Part shown: piece after piece, positions 45,824 through 58,015 of the stretch | How the letters are laid out: the number at the start of each line of letters is the position of its first letter | Numbering within the stretch: position 1 is the first letter of the stretch | Assembly (NCBI RefSeq): GCF_000213175.1 | Contig: NW_009799099.1 | Span: 4,716,797-4,780,796 of the forward strand | DNA: 64,000 bases | Direction: 5' to 3' | From: Neurospora tetrasperma FGSC 2508 | Taxonomy: Eukaryota; Ascomycota; Sordariomycetes; Sordariales; Sordariaceae | Made by a program: the position numbers and the translations under genes | The notes under the pieces: model-generated | The model's database searches: none | Seen by the model: only the letters and a program-made list of their open reading frames with translations | What the model was told of the DNA's origin: nothing

Positions 45824-46961
45824 TTTGCAAGAAGGGGAAGAGATATCCATGTCGAGCTGGTGGATAACTAGTTCTAGGTGGTAAAAAAAATAGGACACAA
45901 GGTAAGTGAACCGTGGTGGTAATGACAAGACAGAGAGATAGAGAGAGAAGGAGCAGTGAGGTTCAGGGACACAGGAGGACAACAAAAATAAACTACTACA
46001 TCAACAGTAAACAACAAGTTGATGGCTTCACATAGCGGTAATGAAAAATAAACGGGTATGCTTTGGGAGTCCGGCCCGGCCGGGCACTGTTCACTTTATA
46101 CAAGTCCAGGTCCTGCTCCCGCTCCTGTAACTGCGGCATGAAACCCACCCTCCATATGACCTTGAAGAAATCGCGAAAGTGTCCTCAACAGTTCAGTCAG
46201 TTCTTTTATTTCAAAGTACACTTATATTAATCATCCTTTATTCCACCGCGCGCCAGCCACTCACTCCCATCAACCACAACCTACACTGACTAACTGACTA
46301 CTAAGTCCAGGTAGGTAGGTAAGGTAGCCGGAGGTAGATTAGAGGAGGGAGGGAAAGATTGAATAACGTACAACTGTACACTGCACACCTACCTAGGATA
46401 AGACGAGGTTGCGCCCATACACTAAACAAGGAAGTATGTGTGTGTGAAAGTCACAAAGACGACGTATACACCTAGGTAATGTAGTATAGCAATCTCGCCG
46501 AAGAATAAAGAAGATGGGTCTATCCACACTTTGCAACATTCACTCTGAATTTGAACATAATTTTTTTTTTTTTTTTTGGTATAGCATGGCACAAATCCAT
46601 ACCGACTACATCAGGCATCAAGATCAAGATCAATAATGACTGCCTAAATGCTCTAGTATCGAGTGACGAAACGCGAGGATACTTACACCTTCTCTATATA
46701 CTAGTCTACTACTCAATGGGTGATGACAATGGTGGTGTGGTTGTATCAGGTAGGTTGTATTAGGTCGAGTCGTCAGTTAGTCAGTCAGTCGGCTGGTAGC
46801 GCTTAAAGCGAGCGAGGTTGGTTGGGTTGGGTTAGGTATTTTGGGTATTTATTTGGTTCGGCACGGCATGACGACGGCACGATAACGGCACGGCTAGCCA
46901 ACCCAGCACGGGTGACGGATGGATGGACGGACGGACGGACGAATAAACGGGACGGGCTGAC

Positions 46962-47026
46962 GGAAGGGGGAAAAAAAGGAGGGAAGGAAGGAAGGAGGGA
47001 AGGAAGGAAGGAGGGAAGGGGAAAGG
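46962..47026. repeat. 65 bp homopurine tract, GGAAGGAAGGAGG-like
   Basis: An uninterrupted A/G run of mirror-like GGAAGGAAGGAGGGAAGG units. Such tracts can form triplex (H-DNA) structures and are prone to slippage. Confidence 0.9.
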
Positions 47027-47696
47027 TCTCGCTTGCTCTATCTCTGTTCTGTCTTGTTCTGTCTTGTTCTGATGATAAAGAAGAAAAAAAAATAGCAAAG
47101 AAAGGAACACAACCAAAAATTGAAATAAAAAGGGGAGAAAGGGGAAAACAAAGTCCAAGTGAAGTAAATCAATTAAAGTCTGCTGCTCCTGGATGCGAGG
47201 AGAAAGGAAAGAGAAAAATAGTAATTTAGACAATTGATATCAATAGCTTTCTCTTCACTTCCTTAGTCACAGTTTTGCGGTTGACCCTACTTTATCCTCT
47301 GATATATCTTCTTACACGATTATGATCAGTATTTAAGATAACCTACATACATCAAACAGTACTACTAGTCTGTAGTAACTATATCAGTCTTCTAATTCTT
47401 TGAATCTCCGAATAGAACGGACTTGGATGTCGACAACAGCAACAACGTTCATCACCCATACAAGCGTACAGTACCTGACAGATGTCCATGACATGACATG
47501 CTTGCTTCGCGCGCATACCAGACAGTGACGACCAGGTAAGACGATACAGATGATACAGACAAGACATAGGGTACAAAGCCTACAGGGGGTTTAGGTACGT
47601 AATCGCGATATAGAAAAAAAACCATCATCTTCATCTTTGCTTAACTTGACTTGCTTGACTTTGGTATCTCCATCGTTCCCTTAGTGAAGCAACAAC

Positions 47697-47720
47697 AACC
47701 AACCAACCAACCAACCAACC
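47697..47720. repeat. (AACC)6 microsatellite
   Basis: Six tandem AACC units. This is simple sequence with a high chance of length variation between strains. Confidence 0.95.
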
Positions 47721-48094
47721 AACGAATACATCTTTCTTTCCCCTCTTATACCCCCCCTCTCCCCTCTTGACTGACCCTATTCACCACCGCCCTTCGTGCA
47801 AGAAAAAAAAAATCCCATACTTCCATAAACAATATACTACTAACTTTCATTCATGAGAATCTCTTGACAACAAAACTTCAACAACAGCAACAACACCAAC
47901 TTCATCATAACACGTTTGTTCATCCCAAAGTCCCGATTCCGATCCGCTCCCGTGCAGCGCAGTGGAAGTGCGCCTGCTATATCAAACTTCACCAAAGATG
48001 CCATCAATCAACTGGGAATACATCCCCGACCAGACGGCTCCTGCCGATGATTGATCACCCCTTCACTGCCGCTGCTGCTCGCTGTTGATCCCAA

Positions 48095-50429
48095 CTAAGC
48101 CTTAGCCGGCGAGCTTGTCTCCTCCTTCTTGGCGTTTTGTGTGCTGTTATCCGCCGCCGCCGCAGCAACGGCGGCCTGCTCCTTCTGGTCCTGGTCATTC
48201 GTTGTTATGCTTGAGGGTGATTTGGAGACTTGGCTGGCGAGATCCTTGTCCTCCTCCACGTTATCAAACATTTCAGTGTCGTCGGCGTCGGTCAGCACCT
48301 CGGTTCCGTCGCCGAGGAAGATGATGCGGCCCTTGTAGCCGCCCATGCCAAAGGGCTTGCCCTTGTTTCCGTTGTCCTCGAGATCATACCCGCTGTCACT
48401 ATCATCAAAGTTGTGATGCACACCAGGACCGCGGAACTCAGCTATAATGTGCGGAAAAAAACAGACATGGAATTAGTGTCAAGCTCATAAAGTAGCCAAG
48501 AAGTAGAGCGTATGTGCTAACGAGAACGAGCTGGGTTATATGAAGTACACGTGTGGTTAAAGAGGGATATATGGGGAAATACGGGGAAGGTATGATATGG
48601 TGAAGTTTGTGTAGTGATGAAAGGCGGTCAGGGGGATGTTGTTTCCCTACCATATTCGGGAGGAGCGCAAGGGCCGTCACCGTTGGCGACGCGCTTGGCA
48701 ATTTCCTCATACCACTCCTCCTTAGTCCGTCCCCTGAGGAAACCAACAATGATCATGGTCATGTTGTCGCAACCAACGCCGCCCGTCTCCGAGTTGGAGG
48801 CCAGGCAGTTGTCCATCATGTTTTCACAGATCTTGTCCAAATCCTGCTTGGCGGCAATGCCTCGCCTGACGAACTCGACAACCGCTTGGGAAGACTGGCA
48901 ATCCCAGATACCTAGCAGAAAACGTATGTTAGCTGACCGCGCGGTTCTATACAGGTTCAAGCCTTCTCTTACCGTCGCAAGCAAGTACGAGGAACTCGTC
49001 ATCGTCGGCCAAGTCGTGGACCATAACATCGGGGTATGCGGTGACGATCTGCTGCTCGGGTGCCAGCTCGGCGCTCTTCTTGAACTCAAAATCGCCAATA
49101 GCTCTCGAGAGAGCCAAGTTTCCGTTCACGCGACCAAAGTCGACGAAACCGCCAGCAGCAGTGATACGAGCCTTCTCGCCTAGAGAACCACAAACATGCA
49201 CCGGTTAGCTCGGAACCTTGTCATCCGAAGAGCCAGCAAGCGCATAACTGCATACCTTCATTCTGGGGCTTGTGGTCGAAAGACAAAGGTTTCGCGCGGC
49301 CCTTTACGCCCAGTACGGATCTCGAATCGCCAGCGTTGGCCTATAGACACTTGAGGTTAGGGCGAGCAGTTCACGAGCGGGGGTTGTTTTTTTTCGTTCG
49401 ATTATAACTCACCACAAAGATTTTATCATCGGTAATAAGACCGACGCATGCGGTGCACCCAGAAACCTCCTCCTCGTATTTGGGATCTGCAACATAAGGG
49501 GGGCGAATATTAGTTTCCTTCGTTCCCGTTTCGCACCGTATGCGGCACAGCATCGCACCGCACCGCACCGCACAGCACACAAGCTGCCAAGAAAACACAA
49601 TCTGGGGTTTTCAATATCGTACCGTTTAGAATTGCCCGGTCAGTTGCCAAAAAGCCGTCCTTGAGAGCCTGCTCGTAGTTGCCGGTCTTAAATGTGTCCT
49701 GCTTCGCAATGATGTCGTGGATGTTGGCGCCCGCGAATAATGCCACCTTGTCGCCGCCGTGGCCGTCAAAAACGCCGAAGAAGGAGAGCTTTTGGCTGTG
49801 GTCCTTGGCCTCCTTGGGGTTGTTGGCTAGTAGGTCGAGGACTGTCGTGTGCGCATCCTCCATGCTGATACGCCAGCCCTGCATGGCCGACACGCCGTAG
49901 ATGAGCCGCTCATCCCCGCCAGTTGCCGACGCCTATATTCAGAGAAACACAATTATTTGAGTTAGCGCACTGGTTCTGTAGGCAAGTCCGTTTGTGCTTC
50001 ACATGGTTGATTCCGGCTTGGTCAGCTCAATGCGCGGGGCAAAGGCGGGGTGTGGCGTGGGTAGGATTTCGGGGCAGCCGATGGGGGGCCAGCGGCGCGC
50101 GAGGAGCCAGCATGGATGTGTGATGAGGGAGAAGAGAGCAGGACAAAAGCCCACGGCGTCTTTTGGCGGGGACCCGACGGTTGGGCGATCCGAAGGCGGC
50201 CATGAGCAGGACAAACAGGGAGACAGCTCGGTAGCGCGATTGCGATGTGGTGAAAAGTGGTTCGACGTGTGTTTATGCTTTTGCTTGCAGCAGGGAGGGA
50301 GGTGATGGAGGCCGTCCTCGCCAAGAGTAGGTAGGCCGGGCGCGAGGACGGCATTTACACAATGAGCGAGTGGTCAGGATGATTGCCACGCACCTTTTCG
50401 ACGACGGGCTCAGAAAGCGTCTGGCCCAT
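48095..50429 (-). CDS. PP2C-family Ser/Thr phosphatase, Ptc2/Ptc3-like
   Basis: Seven exons (50429-50394, 49932-49623, 49486-49413, 49340-49256, 49179-48973, 48911-48651, 48441-48095) encode 439 residues; all six introns are GT-AG and the frame closes on every join. The motifs are [15 protein letters not shown] (27-41), [10 protein letters not shown] (63-72), [11 protein letters not shown] (141-151), [33 protein letters not shown] and GCDNMT; the acidic residues bind the two Mn/Mg ions of the active site. In yeast such enzymes turn off the Hog1 stress kinase and the DNA-damage checkpoint. The start MGQTLSEP fits the N-myristoylation pattern (Gly2, Ser6), so it may bind membranes. The C-terminal 100 residues are Asp/Ala/Gln-rich and disordered. 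The first intron is long, about 461 bp. Confidence 0.95.
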
Positions 50430-53400
50430 GATGATGTCTGTGTGGGTTGTTGTTGGTGGTGGTGTGGGAGTGGGTGTGGTACTGGAATAGTCGGCGACGA
50501 GGCTCGTGACAGACAGAGGGAACTTTGATCGTGCTTTCGAGTCGAGAAAGGGGACGGTGGAGGTGCAAGTGGTGGTTTGCTGTTCGGGAGTGGATTGCAG
50601 CAGATTGTTGGCAAGGTTGGGTTCTTTGGCCGGAGGGAGGATGGATGTGCACCCAGGCAGAGGCAGTGTGCCCGTCCGGGTTGACAGGTGTAGGTGGGCT
50701 GGTGGATTGTGGATTGGAGTGCTACGAGCAATCGATAACGGAGACTAACTGCTGAGTAGTAGCTGCCGGGTTGGGAGCTGTTACTCCGCGCTAGCTCAGA
50801 TAGCTCTTTCTGTCCAAGGTAGAGGTAGTATGATCTAGGGTGGACTATCCGCGTAGGTGCGTACAGGTACCTCTAGGGTTCATGGGCAGGTCTGGATGAG
50901 TCTGCTTGCTGGATGACGGGACCACACTACTTGCCTACCTTACGTACCTATGTAGGTAGGTAGCTCAAGTTGGCGGCGACTGTCCCTTCTGATGATGTCC
51001 TGCCCTTTTGAGCGGCAGCCTGTGGTGGTGACTCTTGGCTCTTTTGGTTGGATCCGATTTTTCCTTGGCCCGGCTTGGTGCCAGGAGTCAACAGAGTCTA
51101 GGTCACTCCACAAAGTAACCAAAAATACCCTTGGACGTGACCGTCGAATCAGGCCAAGGTGCTCGGTACGGCGATGATGAGTTTCCCGGTATGGGATTTT
51201 GAGAATGTGTCGCCAATTCCAGCGAGATAATCAGATGTAGAAGCGCAAGAGCTTTGATCAGAGATAAAAGGTACGATACTAGGCTTTAGAGGTAGGTGTA
51301 GGTAGCTCGCGCGGATCACGGTTTGGCTTCACAATTCAATCTGATTTCATCTGTTTCGAGATACCCGCCCGTCTGCTGACAGGACCCTCTGGTCAGCCTT
51401 GCGCCCGAGCCACGGTGAGGCCGGCCGGTGCCCTGAGCAGCTAAAGACGGAACCAAAGTCGTCACCACCCCACCTGAGCCCTACAGATAAACTACCTCTA
51501 CCTACCTCCGTCACTGTCGAGGCCGCTCCTGCCCGGGCACAAGAGAAGAAACTGCCGCCGCTGGCCGTGAAGCGGTGTTCTCCGGCCGTCTCGTCCCGCA
51601 AAACCTAAGCCCAGCTGCCCGAGCTCTTACCTGTACTGTACGTACACAAGTACACTAGGCACCGCGCCTCGGCTCACTCACTGCGGGTGGACGTACGATG
51701 CCCCAAGCTGCTAGCGAGAGGTACCTATCAGTGGTTCTTGTCCCGCAGTTGCCACGGCACAATTGTTATAGAATTAATTATTTGTTCCCCGTGCACCGAG
51801 TTCCAGATCAAACGATCTACAACTCTGGATATGCGTTTTGTTGTTCTTACATCCAATACCCTTTCATCATCACGAACCCTTTGAAAGCTCCCCACCCTAG
51901 TTGGCTTCCAACAGCGGGACCTCTAAACCCCGAATCTGCACAAAAATTCACCAACCCCGAGCTCGCCCGACAAACCCAATGTGGGGTAAATGAGCCGGGG
52001 CCGGGGATGAGTGGATTGCCTCCGCGTTGTATGGATTGTACACTACACTACACTAGGAGACCGGACCCGGAGACATGTTGCAGACTTCAGCTGAAAGTAG
52101 TAAGAAGGGCATTTCCAACTCGGACGAGGGTTGAGGACCAAAAAAAAAAACGAGGCGAATTTGTGCGCAGCATCGTGGTTTTTTTTTTTTTTTCCTTTTC
52201 TCTTTTCTTTTTTTTCTTGTCATGGTCGGTCACGCGATGACTTAACCAATTTGGTCCGGAGCACTTCCGTCCTGAATTGAGAGAGAAAACAACGCGCGCG
52301 GGTAGCTATGTAGCTGTTGGAGGAATTGTGCGACTCTGAGTCAGTCGAAAAATGAGTATATATCATGCTCAAGGCGCCCGGCGCTTCGTCGTCGTCAGGC
52401 CAGTGAATTTTACATTAAAATCTCCTTTTACCAGGGCCTCTTGAGCGAGCTACCGCGAAGGCGATGTTTCTCCTCTTTGGAGGACGGAACAAGCACCCAA
52501 GACAGTGCCTGACTTTGCGCTTGTTGCACGGAGGAAGGTACTTGGACACACACGCAAGTTATAATGTCGACCCAAAGTCTTGAGCTTATCGACAGCTCCG
52601 AAAGCACACTGTGACTCCGCCACAAGATGGCAATTCACCCCGCGGATCACCAAGGTTATTCACAGACACCGCTCGACTCACAGGTCGTGAAGAGACCAGG
52701 AGGGCGCCAGGAGCCCTTGCTAAACTTCAAACAGGAGTCAGTGTGAAAGAGCGTCATTGAGGATAGCGGTGTCCTTATTAAGGCTCTTCCCAGAAAAGGG
52801 AGGCGAGAAAAGCTCAGAAGGGATGAGCGAAAATGCCCTGGCAAAAACCCAGAACTGGAGCGTCATCGAGCCAAAACTCAATAGGTACACTAGCATCCGT
52901 CCAAATCCAATATCCACACTTCCGGTTTGGGATGGAATTGAACCCCAATTTCGTCATCGTCCAATCCTTCCTTAGGACAAAACGACAAAAGAAAATCAGA
53001 TTTGGCGACAGTACGACAAAATGTGATTCTATTTGTTTATTTTCCGTACATTCCGGTTTACTGTTGCACTCATCTTATGATGCGAAAGGGAAGAAGTCAA
53101 TTAGAACGAACCCAAATCCACACAGAAGACGGAAGGGGGGCTGGCGTCAGGAGCGCTTGCGAGCGGGATTATCACAGTACTTAGGACGAAAAATTGAAGC
53201 CCAGACAGCCGGGAATAGGTAAACCGAAACAGACTGTGCAGTCGACCGATGACGACACCCACCCACCCGGCATTTTAGATTCAAGCTTTTCTGTTTTAGC
53301 CCTCAAATTTTTTCCTCTTTCGTGTGACCTATTTTGCATGTTGGGTTGCAACATCGCGATGAGACATTGGGAAGCAAGATCCAATCTCTCTCGTGACCGA

Positions 53401-53781
53401 CCTCTCTGTACAGGCTTGTGCTACTCAGCCAAAGCCTCTTTTTCTTTAGTTTGGGTTTTGAACTGAAACTGAGGGGAAGGAACACAGCATGAAGCATGAG
53501 AGATTGGACGGGACCACTGATATCAGACCCATTTTCGCCGCCACTGGTTCGTGATGACGGCACATTTCGGGACTACACTACTCTACACTACACTAAAATC
53601 CGGACTATCACATGTAGCTTGTACGTTTCGAAATGAGAAGTGCCAGTGACGCCCTGGAATCTTGAACTCCTTGATGTCCGTACCCGCACAAAAGCCGATT
53701 ATTCAGGAGCACTATACAAAAAATAAGATAAAACAAAACAAAACAAAACAAAACAAAACAAAATAAAATGGGGTATTAAAC
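50430..53781. other. Long intergenic region between PP2C and Axl2-like genes
   Basis: About 3.35 kb. The first part is the PP2C promoter and 5' UTR (minus strand); 50,880-50,970 holds TACCTA/TAGGTA tracts. Several open frames of 60-180 codons are low-complexity or overlapping. Poly-T/poly-A runs occur near 52140-52210. No gene, tRNA or transposon end is recognised. Confidence 0.5.
53730..53764. repeat. (AAAAC)n microsatellite in the 3' flank of the Axl2-like gene
   Basis: About seven tandem AAAAC units, directly after the stop codon region of the minus-strand gene, probably in its 3' UTR. Confidence 0.9.
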
Positions 53782-56700
53782 TCAGATGTAAACAGCAAAT
53801 TCCGAACTCGTCTTGCTTTGCGAAGTCACCAATGCTATCGGCTGCGGTGAGCGAAACCTACCATTGAGAAAACCGCTCGTCCCGCCTGCCCATTTGTTCT
53901 CCTTTTCCGCGTCGTCAGTATGCGTGTTCTCATTGCCATCAAGCCGGAACGACGAAGGTGCCTTTGAAAACCCGACAGAACTAAGCGTAGGAGCGCGGGC
54001 ATGCCCGCTCACAGAGTTCGACAAACCCTGCGAGGCGATAGAAGATGCATCACCAAGAGGCTGAGGCCGCGGGATAGGGGCAAACGACCATTGACTCTGC
54101 GGATATTTGGAACTTGCACCATCGTTGATGTTAGATAGCGAGTCCTTATATGGTGCCCAGTTAGGTTGCGATGCCGACCGCGATCTTCTGAGACTTGAGC
54201 TTGGCAACACGCTGTCGGCATTCTCGAGGCTCTGTAGTGTCTCGTCGTGCCACTCGTGACTAGAAGGTATTGTTGACCATGTGCTAGACTGGTGGAAAGG
54301 TGAGTTGGATGCCATGTCTGCGTACGAGATGCCAAGTGAGTTCCTGCTGGGGCGGTCGAAGCTAGACGTGGGTGAAGCTTGCTTTTTGTCCTCTGCTGGT
54401 TTGTAAAGGTCTTCAGTCGGACCTCCCACTACCTCGACCTTTGTCGACACTAGCCTTTGTCGTGGGATGACGATACGCCCTGTGCCGACTGCTCTTCGCG
54501 TCACTGGTCTTGCATACTTGGTCATTATGGGTCGCTTTGTCCCTTGTGGCGGTGATGGGAAGTCGGGGATGTCCGAACTTTCAGACTGCTTGTTTGATAA
54601 GAGTGATATGTCTGGCGTCTTGTCGTGTAAAGATGCCTGGACACTGGACAGACTGGGCAAGCCTGCCAGTGTTGTCTTCGCTGCCTCCCCGAACTTCTCA
54701 GCAACACCTTTGATACTGATGACACGGCCCTTGAACCAAGGCCACACAAGTTTTCTCACTAGCATGGCTGGCTGAGTCCGGGCAGCGCCTGTAGGGTCAT
54801 TGTGAACTGAGCCTATCGCAGGAGATCTGTTATGAACGGACGGGCCGGAACCTAGCTTGCTCCAGTATGATTCGCCCGTGTATGCAGAGTTCGGGGTGGG
54901 TTGGATGCTAGACAGGTCACCAAGGCACGGAATGTCGACTTCAACACCGTCCCGAAACGAGCCTCTTGTGTTGCTATTGCCGAGGAATTCCAGAGTATTT
55001 TCGATGGTGATTCCTGAGGAGTGCTCCTCATAGTAGCTAGTCTCCGAAATGTGGCTGAGGAGCGTCTGGGTTCTCTCGTGCCGCCGATTTCGCGGAGTTC
55101 CAGTGATAGCACCGGACATCAGAGGCGAACCTGTGATATCCAGAAGACTACTGCTTGCCGGCAGGAGTTCTTCGTTGGTAGGCAGCATCCGAACTGTGCT
55201 GAGCGGGCGTGGCACGTCAGCATCGAAGCTTTGGTGACGGCTGATGCCCGATTCAGGGTCACTCTTCCGGTCCTGTTCAGCAAGTGACATCTGACTTATC
55301 GTGCTTTGCGTGTTGTATGGTCCTGTTATGTGCTCCATGGAACTCTGCCCATCTGGACCTGTGACGTTGATGGTGAAAGTTCCCGGGAGAGGGCCCGGTA
55401 TATCACGGGTGCTGAGCTTCGGTCGTTTGGCTTCTCTTCGTCGCCTAAGGCAACAGACAAGCATGCCCATGAGAGCGCCAAGGAGCAAGAGTCCGGGAAG
55501 GATAGTGACCAGCAAAATGAGTCCGATGGGAGTAGGTGCATGTTTCTGGGTAGGCTTAGTACCGCCCAAGTCCCCAGTTGATGTCGAGCCCGGAGTCGAA
55601 TCTGTATCTGTCGTGTCTACCGCGTCCCCTGTATCCGCTAGCATGTGCACGCTCAGCAAGACTGACTCTGATGCTCCTGAAGCTTTTGAAGTCAATCTTA
55701 TCGTAGCACTCACGATGGAGTCCTTTGACGATTTTGGTACGTCGCCGAAGATGGTTCCTTCGCGGACACGGATCCATGAGGGCGATGTATCGTCATCGAC
55801 AACTATTTCTGTGCCATCAGGGTCCTTTAGGAAGGGGTCAAGCTCGAAACTTATGTGCTCGCCCGCGTGTGCCTGTATGACAGGCAGCTCTTCCTTCAAC
55901 ATGCCGAAGATTTGAGCTTGAGTGCCGCTGACCTGAACCATGACAGTCAGATTGAATCTGTCCGCAAAGCTGTCCTCGAGCGTGAGGGTAAAGTTTGTTG
56001 ACTTTGCTGTCAAGGGAGGAGTGCCTGTGATATGTAGACTGTCCATATCCAGGGTGAGCCATGACGGGGTATTGAAAGTAGAGACCACGATGATACCATC
56101 GCCAGAAGGCATGGGTTGGCCATCGACGTCGATGTTGCCTCGCAGCCCGTCATATGAAAAGGACTTCCCAGCAGTTGCATTGATGACAACTGTTGTCTGA
56201 TCGGCCGTAACTCTGTGGTTCCCGACCACAATGTTGAATCTCAGAGAGGCATCGGCGAACCCAGGTGTGTCAGTGGCTAGGAGTTGGAACTCGAAGGTCT
56301 GGGGTGGGTCGACGAGAGCCTCGAAAGCTGGAGTCTGTCCGGAGAAAGCAAGTTTTCCGGCGTCAAACGATATCCAGGCCGGAAGAGGAGTGTTGTCCGA
56401 CATGACTGCATAGTATGTCAAAGGCTTGTCTGAAGGTACTGAGAAGGTCTTTGGGTCCAGCACGAAAGAGAACTGGTTCATCGGCGGTGACAGAATGGTG
56501 TAGGGGTTGGAGAAGAAGCCAAATCCCGGTATCTGTTGGTTGAAAGGAATATCAAGCTTGGGCCCGGCCTTCCTTGAAACGACCAGTGTGATGTCGAGTG
56601 TTGTCGAGCCGGTCTCGTCAGTTGCCACCAATCCAAACGGAACATTCACCCTATCTCCCAATCCGACATCAGCCTCTTTTGGTGTTCCATAGAGCTTCCG

Positions 56701-56919
56701 TGCATCGCTGTCGATTGAAAGCCAATGTGGAGAGTTGGCAAGGGAGTAGGTGATGCTTGTTGTCGAGGTGAATGTTGACTTTGAAAATATAAACGAGAAC
56801 GGTTCTCCGATTCTGGCAATAGGTGGGATTTGAGAGCTGATGGGAAAATAGACCCCTGGGGCAGCATTGGATACTGCAACGAAAAGCAATGAGGCGAGGA
56901 GACGCAAAAGTGATGCCAT
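53782..56919 (-). CDS. Axl2/Bud10-like cadherin-fold plasma-membrane protein
   Basis: Single-exon gene, 1045 residues. The start is MASLLRLL; seven further in-frame codons begin with TTG and are not used. A signal peptide (MASLLRLLASLLFVAVSNA) precedes an extracellular part with repeated cadherin-like (CADG) modules, each marked by phrases such as PHWLSIDSDARKLYGTP, PAWISFDAGKLAFSGQTP, SWLTLDMDSLHITGTP and SWIRVREGTIFGDVP. A membrane segment at about 465-490 (LILLVTILPGLLLLGALMGM) is followed by CCLRRRREAKRPK and a long Ser/Pro/Thr-rich cytoplasmic tail. Axl2 marks the axial bud site in yeast; filamentous homologues act in septation and conidiophore morphogenesis. The short end EFAVYI is a possible PDZ/sorting-like tail. 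The gene diverges from the Efm6-like gene. Confidence 0.92.
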   Translation of the reverse strand: MASLLRLLASLLFVAVSNAAPGVYFPISSQIPPIARIGEPFSFIFSKSTFTSTTSITYSLANSPHWLSIDSDARKLYGTPKEADVGLGDRVNVPFGLVATDETGSTTLDITLVVSRKAGPKLDIPFNQQIPGFGFFSNPYTILSPPMNQFSFVLDPKTFSVPSDKPLTYYAVMSDNTPLPAWISFDAGKLAFSGQTPAFEALVDPPQTFEFQLLATDTPGFADASLRFNIVVGNHRVTADQTTVVINATAGKSFSYDGLRGNIDVDGQPMPSGDGIIVVSTFNTPSWLTLDMDSLHITGTPPLTAKSTNFTLTLEDSFADRFNLTVMVQVSGTQAQIFGMLKEELPVIQAHAGEHISFELDPFLKDPDGTEIVVDDDTSPSWIRVREGTIFGDVPKSSKDSIVSATIRLTSKASGASESVLLSVHMLADTGDAVDTTDTDSTPGSTSTGDLGGTKPTQKHAPTPIGLILLVTILPGLLLLGALMGMLVCCLRRRREAKRPKLSTRDIPGPLPGTFTINVTGPDGQSSMEHITGPYNTQSTISQMSLAEQDRKSDPESGISRHQSFDADVPRPLSTVRMLPTNEELLPASSSLLDITGSPLMSGAITGTPRNRRHERTQTLLSHISETSYYEEHSSGITIENTLEFLGNSNTRGSFRDGVEVDIPCLGDLSSIQPTPNSAYTGESYWSKLGSGPSVHNRSPAIGSVHNDPTGAARTQPAMLVRKLVWPWFKGRVISIKGVAEKFGEAAKTTLAGLPSLSSVQASLHDKTPDISLLSNKQSESSDIPDFPSPPQGTKRPIMTKYARPVTRRAVGTGRIVIPRQRLVSTKVEVVGGPTEDLYKPAEDKKQASPTSSFDRPSRNSLGISYADMASNSPFHQSSTWSTIPSSHEWHDETLQSLENADSVLPSSSLRRSRSASQPNWAPYKDSLSNINDGASSKYPQSQWSFAPIPRPQPLGDASSIASQGLSNSVSGHARAPTLSSVGFSKAPSSFRLDGNENTHTDDAEKENKWAGGTSGFLNGRFRSPQPIALVTSQSKTSSEFAVYI

Positions 56920-58015
56920 GATGATGATGACGGCGAGCAAAACGCTGCCTGGGATATCGAATTGTAGATAACAGAAGCGACGACTACAATATTCACAAAG
57001 ACTAGAAGGAAGAGGAAACTCATCATGAACACCAGAGCGGACAGTTCTGAGGGCATCAAACTAGACATAAGAGACAGCAAGAACGCGAATCTTCAAAGAG
57101 GGAGGCTGACCCCAAGTTTCTTCACGAGGCATGTTCCCTTGCGTCACGCTCTTCATAAATTGCTGAAGGGGGCAAGTCGCGACTCACCAGCCGCCCCTTG
57201 GGCTTTGGACGCGACATACATAGCTGGAGGGGATCTGTATGTAATGGCCGGATCTCTGTAGTGGTGTCGTGAGCCCACTTGAGCAATGCGAGATTGGCAT
57301 TGAAACCTCTTGAATGTGGTTGAAGCATTCCAGTCGGGCTTCAAGGTGAACACCAGCCCGCCGGATGAAGTGTCCATGAGACCCGTGCTTCAGGGAGGCG
57401 CTTCCATCGTGACACATTTCGGAGGGAGGGGATTTCGTAAAGACGAACATGTCATGATCGATTTGAATTCGAGCGTCTGGGTTGAAAGGCCTCTTGTTGA
57501 TGTGGAAGATATCGCCGATCAAATGACAGTCGCCGCAACTCGAGCGGGACACTCTGTGACGCTCGGCTCAACAATATTCCAGCCAAGAAAAAAAAATCGA
57601 GCCTCTGCTCTTGACTCGAGTATGGCAAGAGCGACCATGATATTGGCGGTCAAGGTCAGACGACGGAGTCGTGTTGCTCAATGGTCGTGCCTTCCCGAAG
57701 TGTAATATCGGAAGGTTGTCGATGCAGTGCCCTGGTGTCTTCACAACCCCGCAAAGTCGGAAGGGAGGGGATTTTTTGGTGGGGACTTTTTTTTTGGGCG
57801 CTTGCCCGACCTGAGCGTCTACTATGTAGTCGGGTCCGTCTAGACTACCACCACAGGACAACGACGATGGTGATGCCAGATAACAGTTTCTGACCAATTT
57901 CTCTCTATCGGAAAAAATCCCAGAGCACAACATTTGACATTGTACCGTTTAACTCTTGAATTATCTGGGTTCACTCTATTAGCCTCATCCCGAAGAAAAG
58001 GTCATACCACCAACT
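56920..58015. other. Divergent promoter region between the Axl2-like and Efm6-like genes
   Basis: About 1.1 kb. Open frames up to 144 codons include a minus-strand frame overlapping the Axl2-like start in another frame. No domain, RNA or repeat is recognised. Confidence 0.5.

Larger units (their letters stand above)
45824..48094. other. Microsatellite-rich intergenic region
   Basis: About 2.3 kb between the 3' ends of the convergent CCZ1 and PP2C genes. It holds a T17 run (46561-46577), a GGAY repeat (46917-46940), a 65-base all-purine tract (46962-47026), and an AACC repeat (47697-47720). Open frames are short and repeat-derived. No gene is recognised. Confidence 0.55.
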
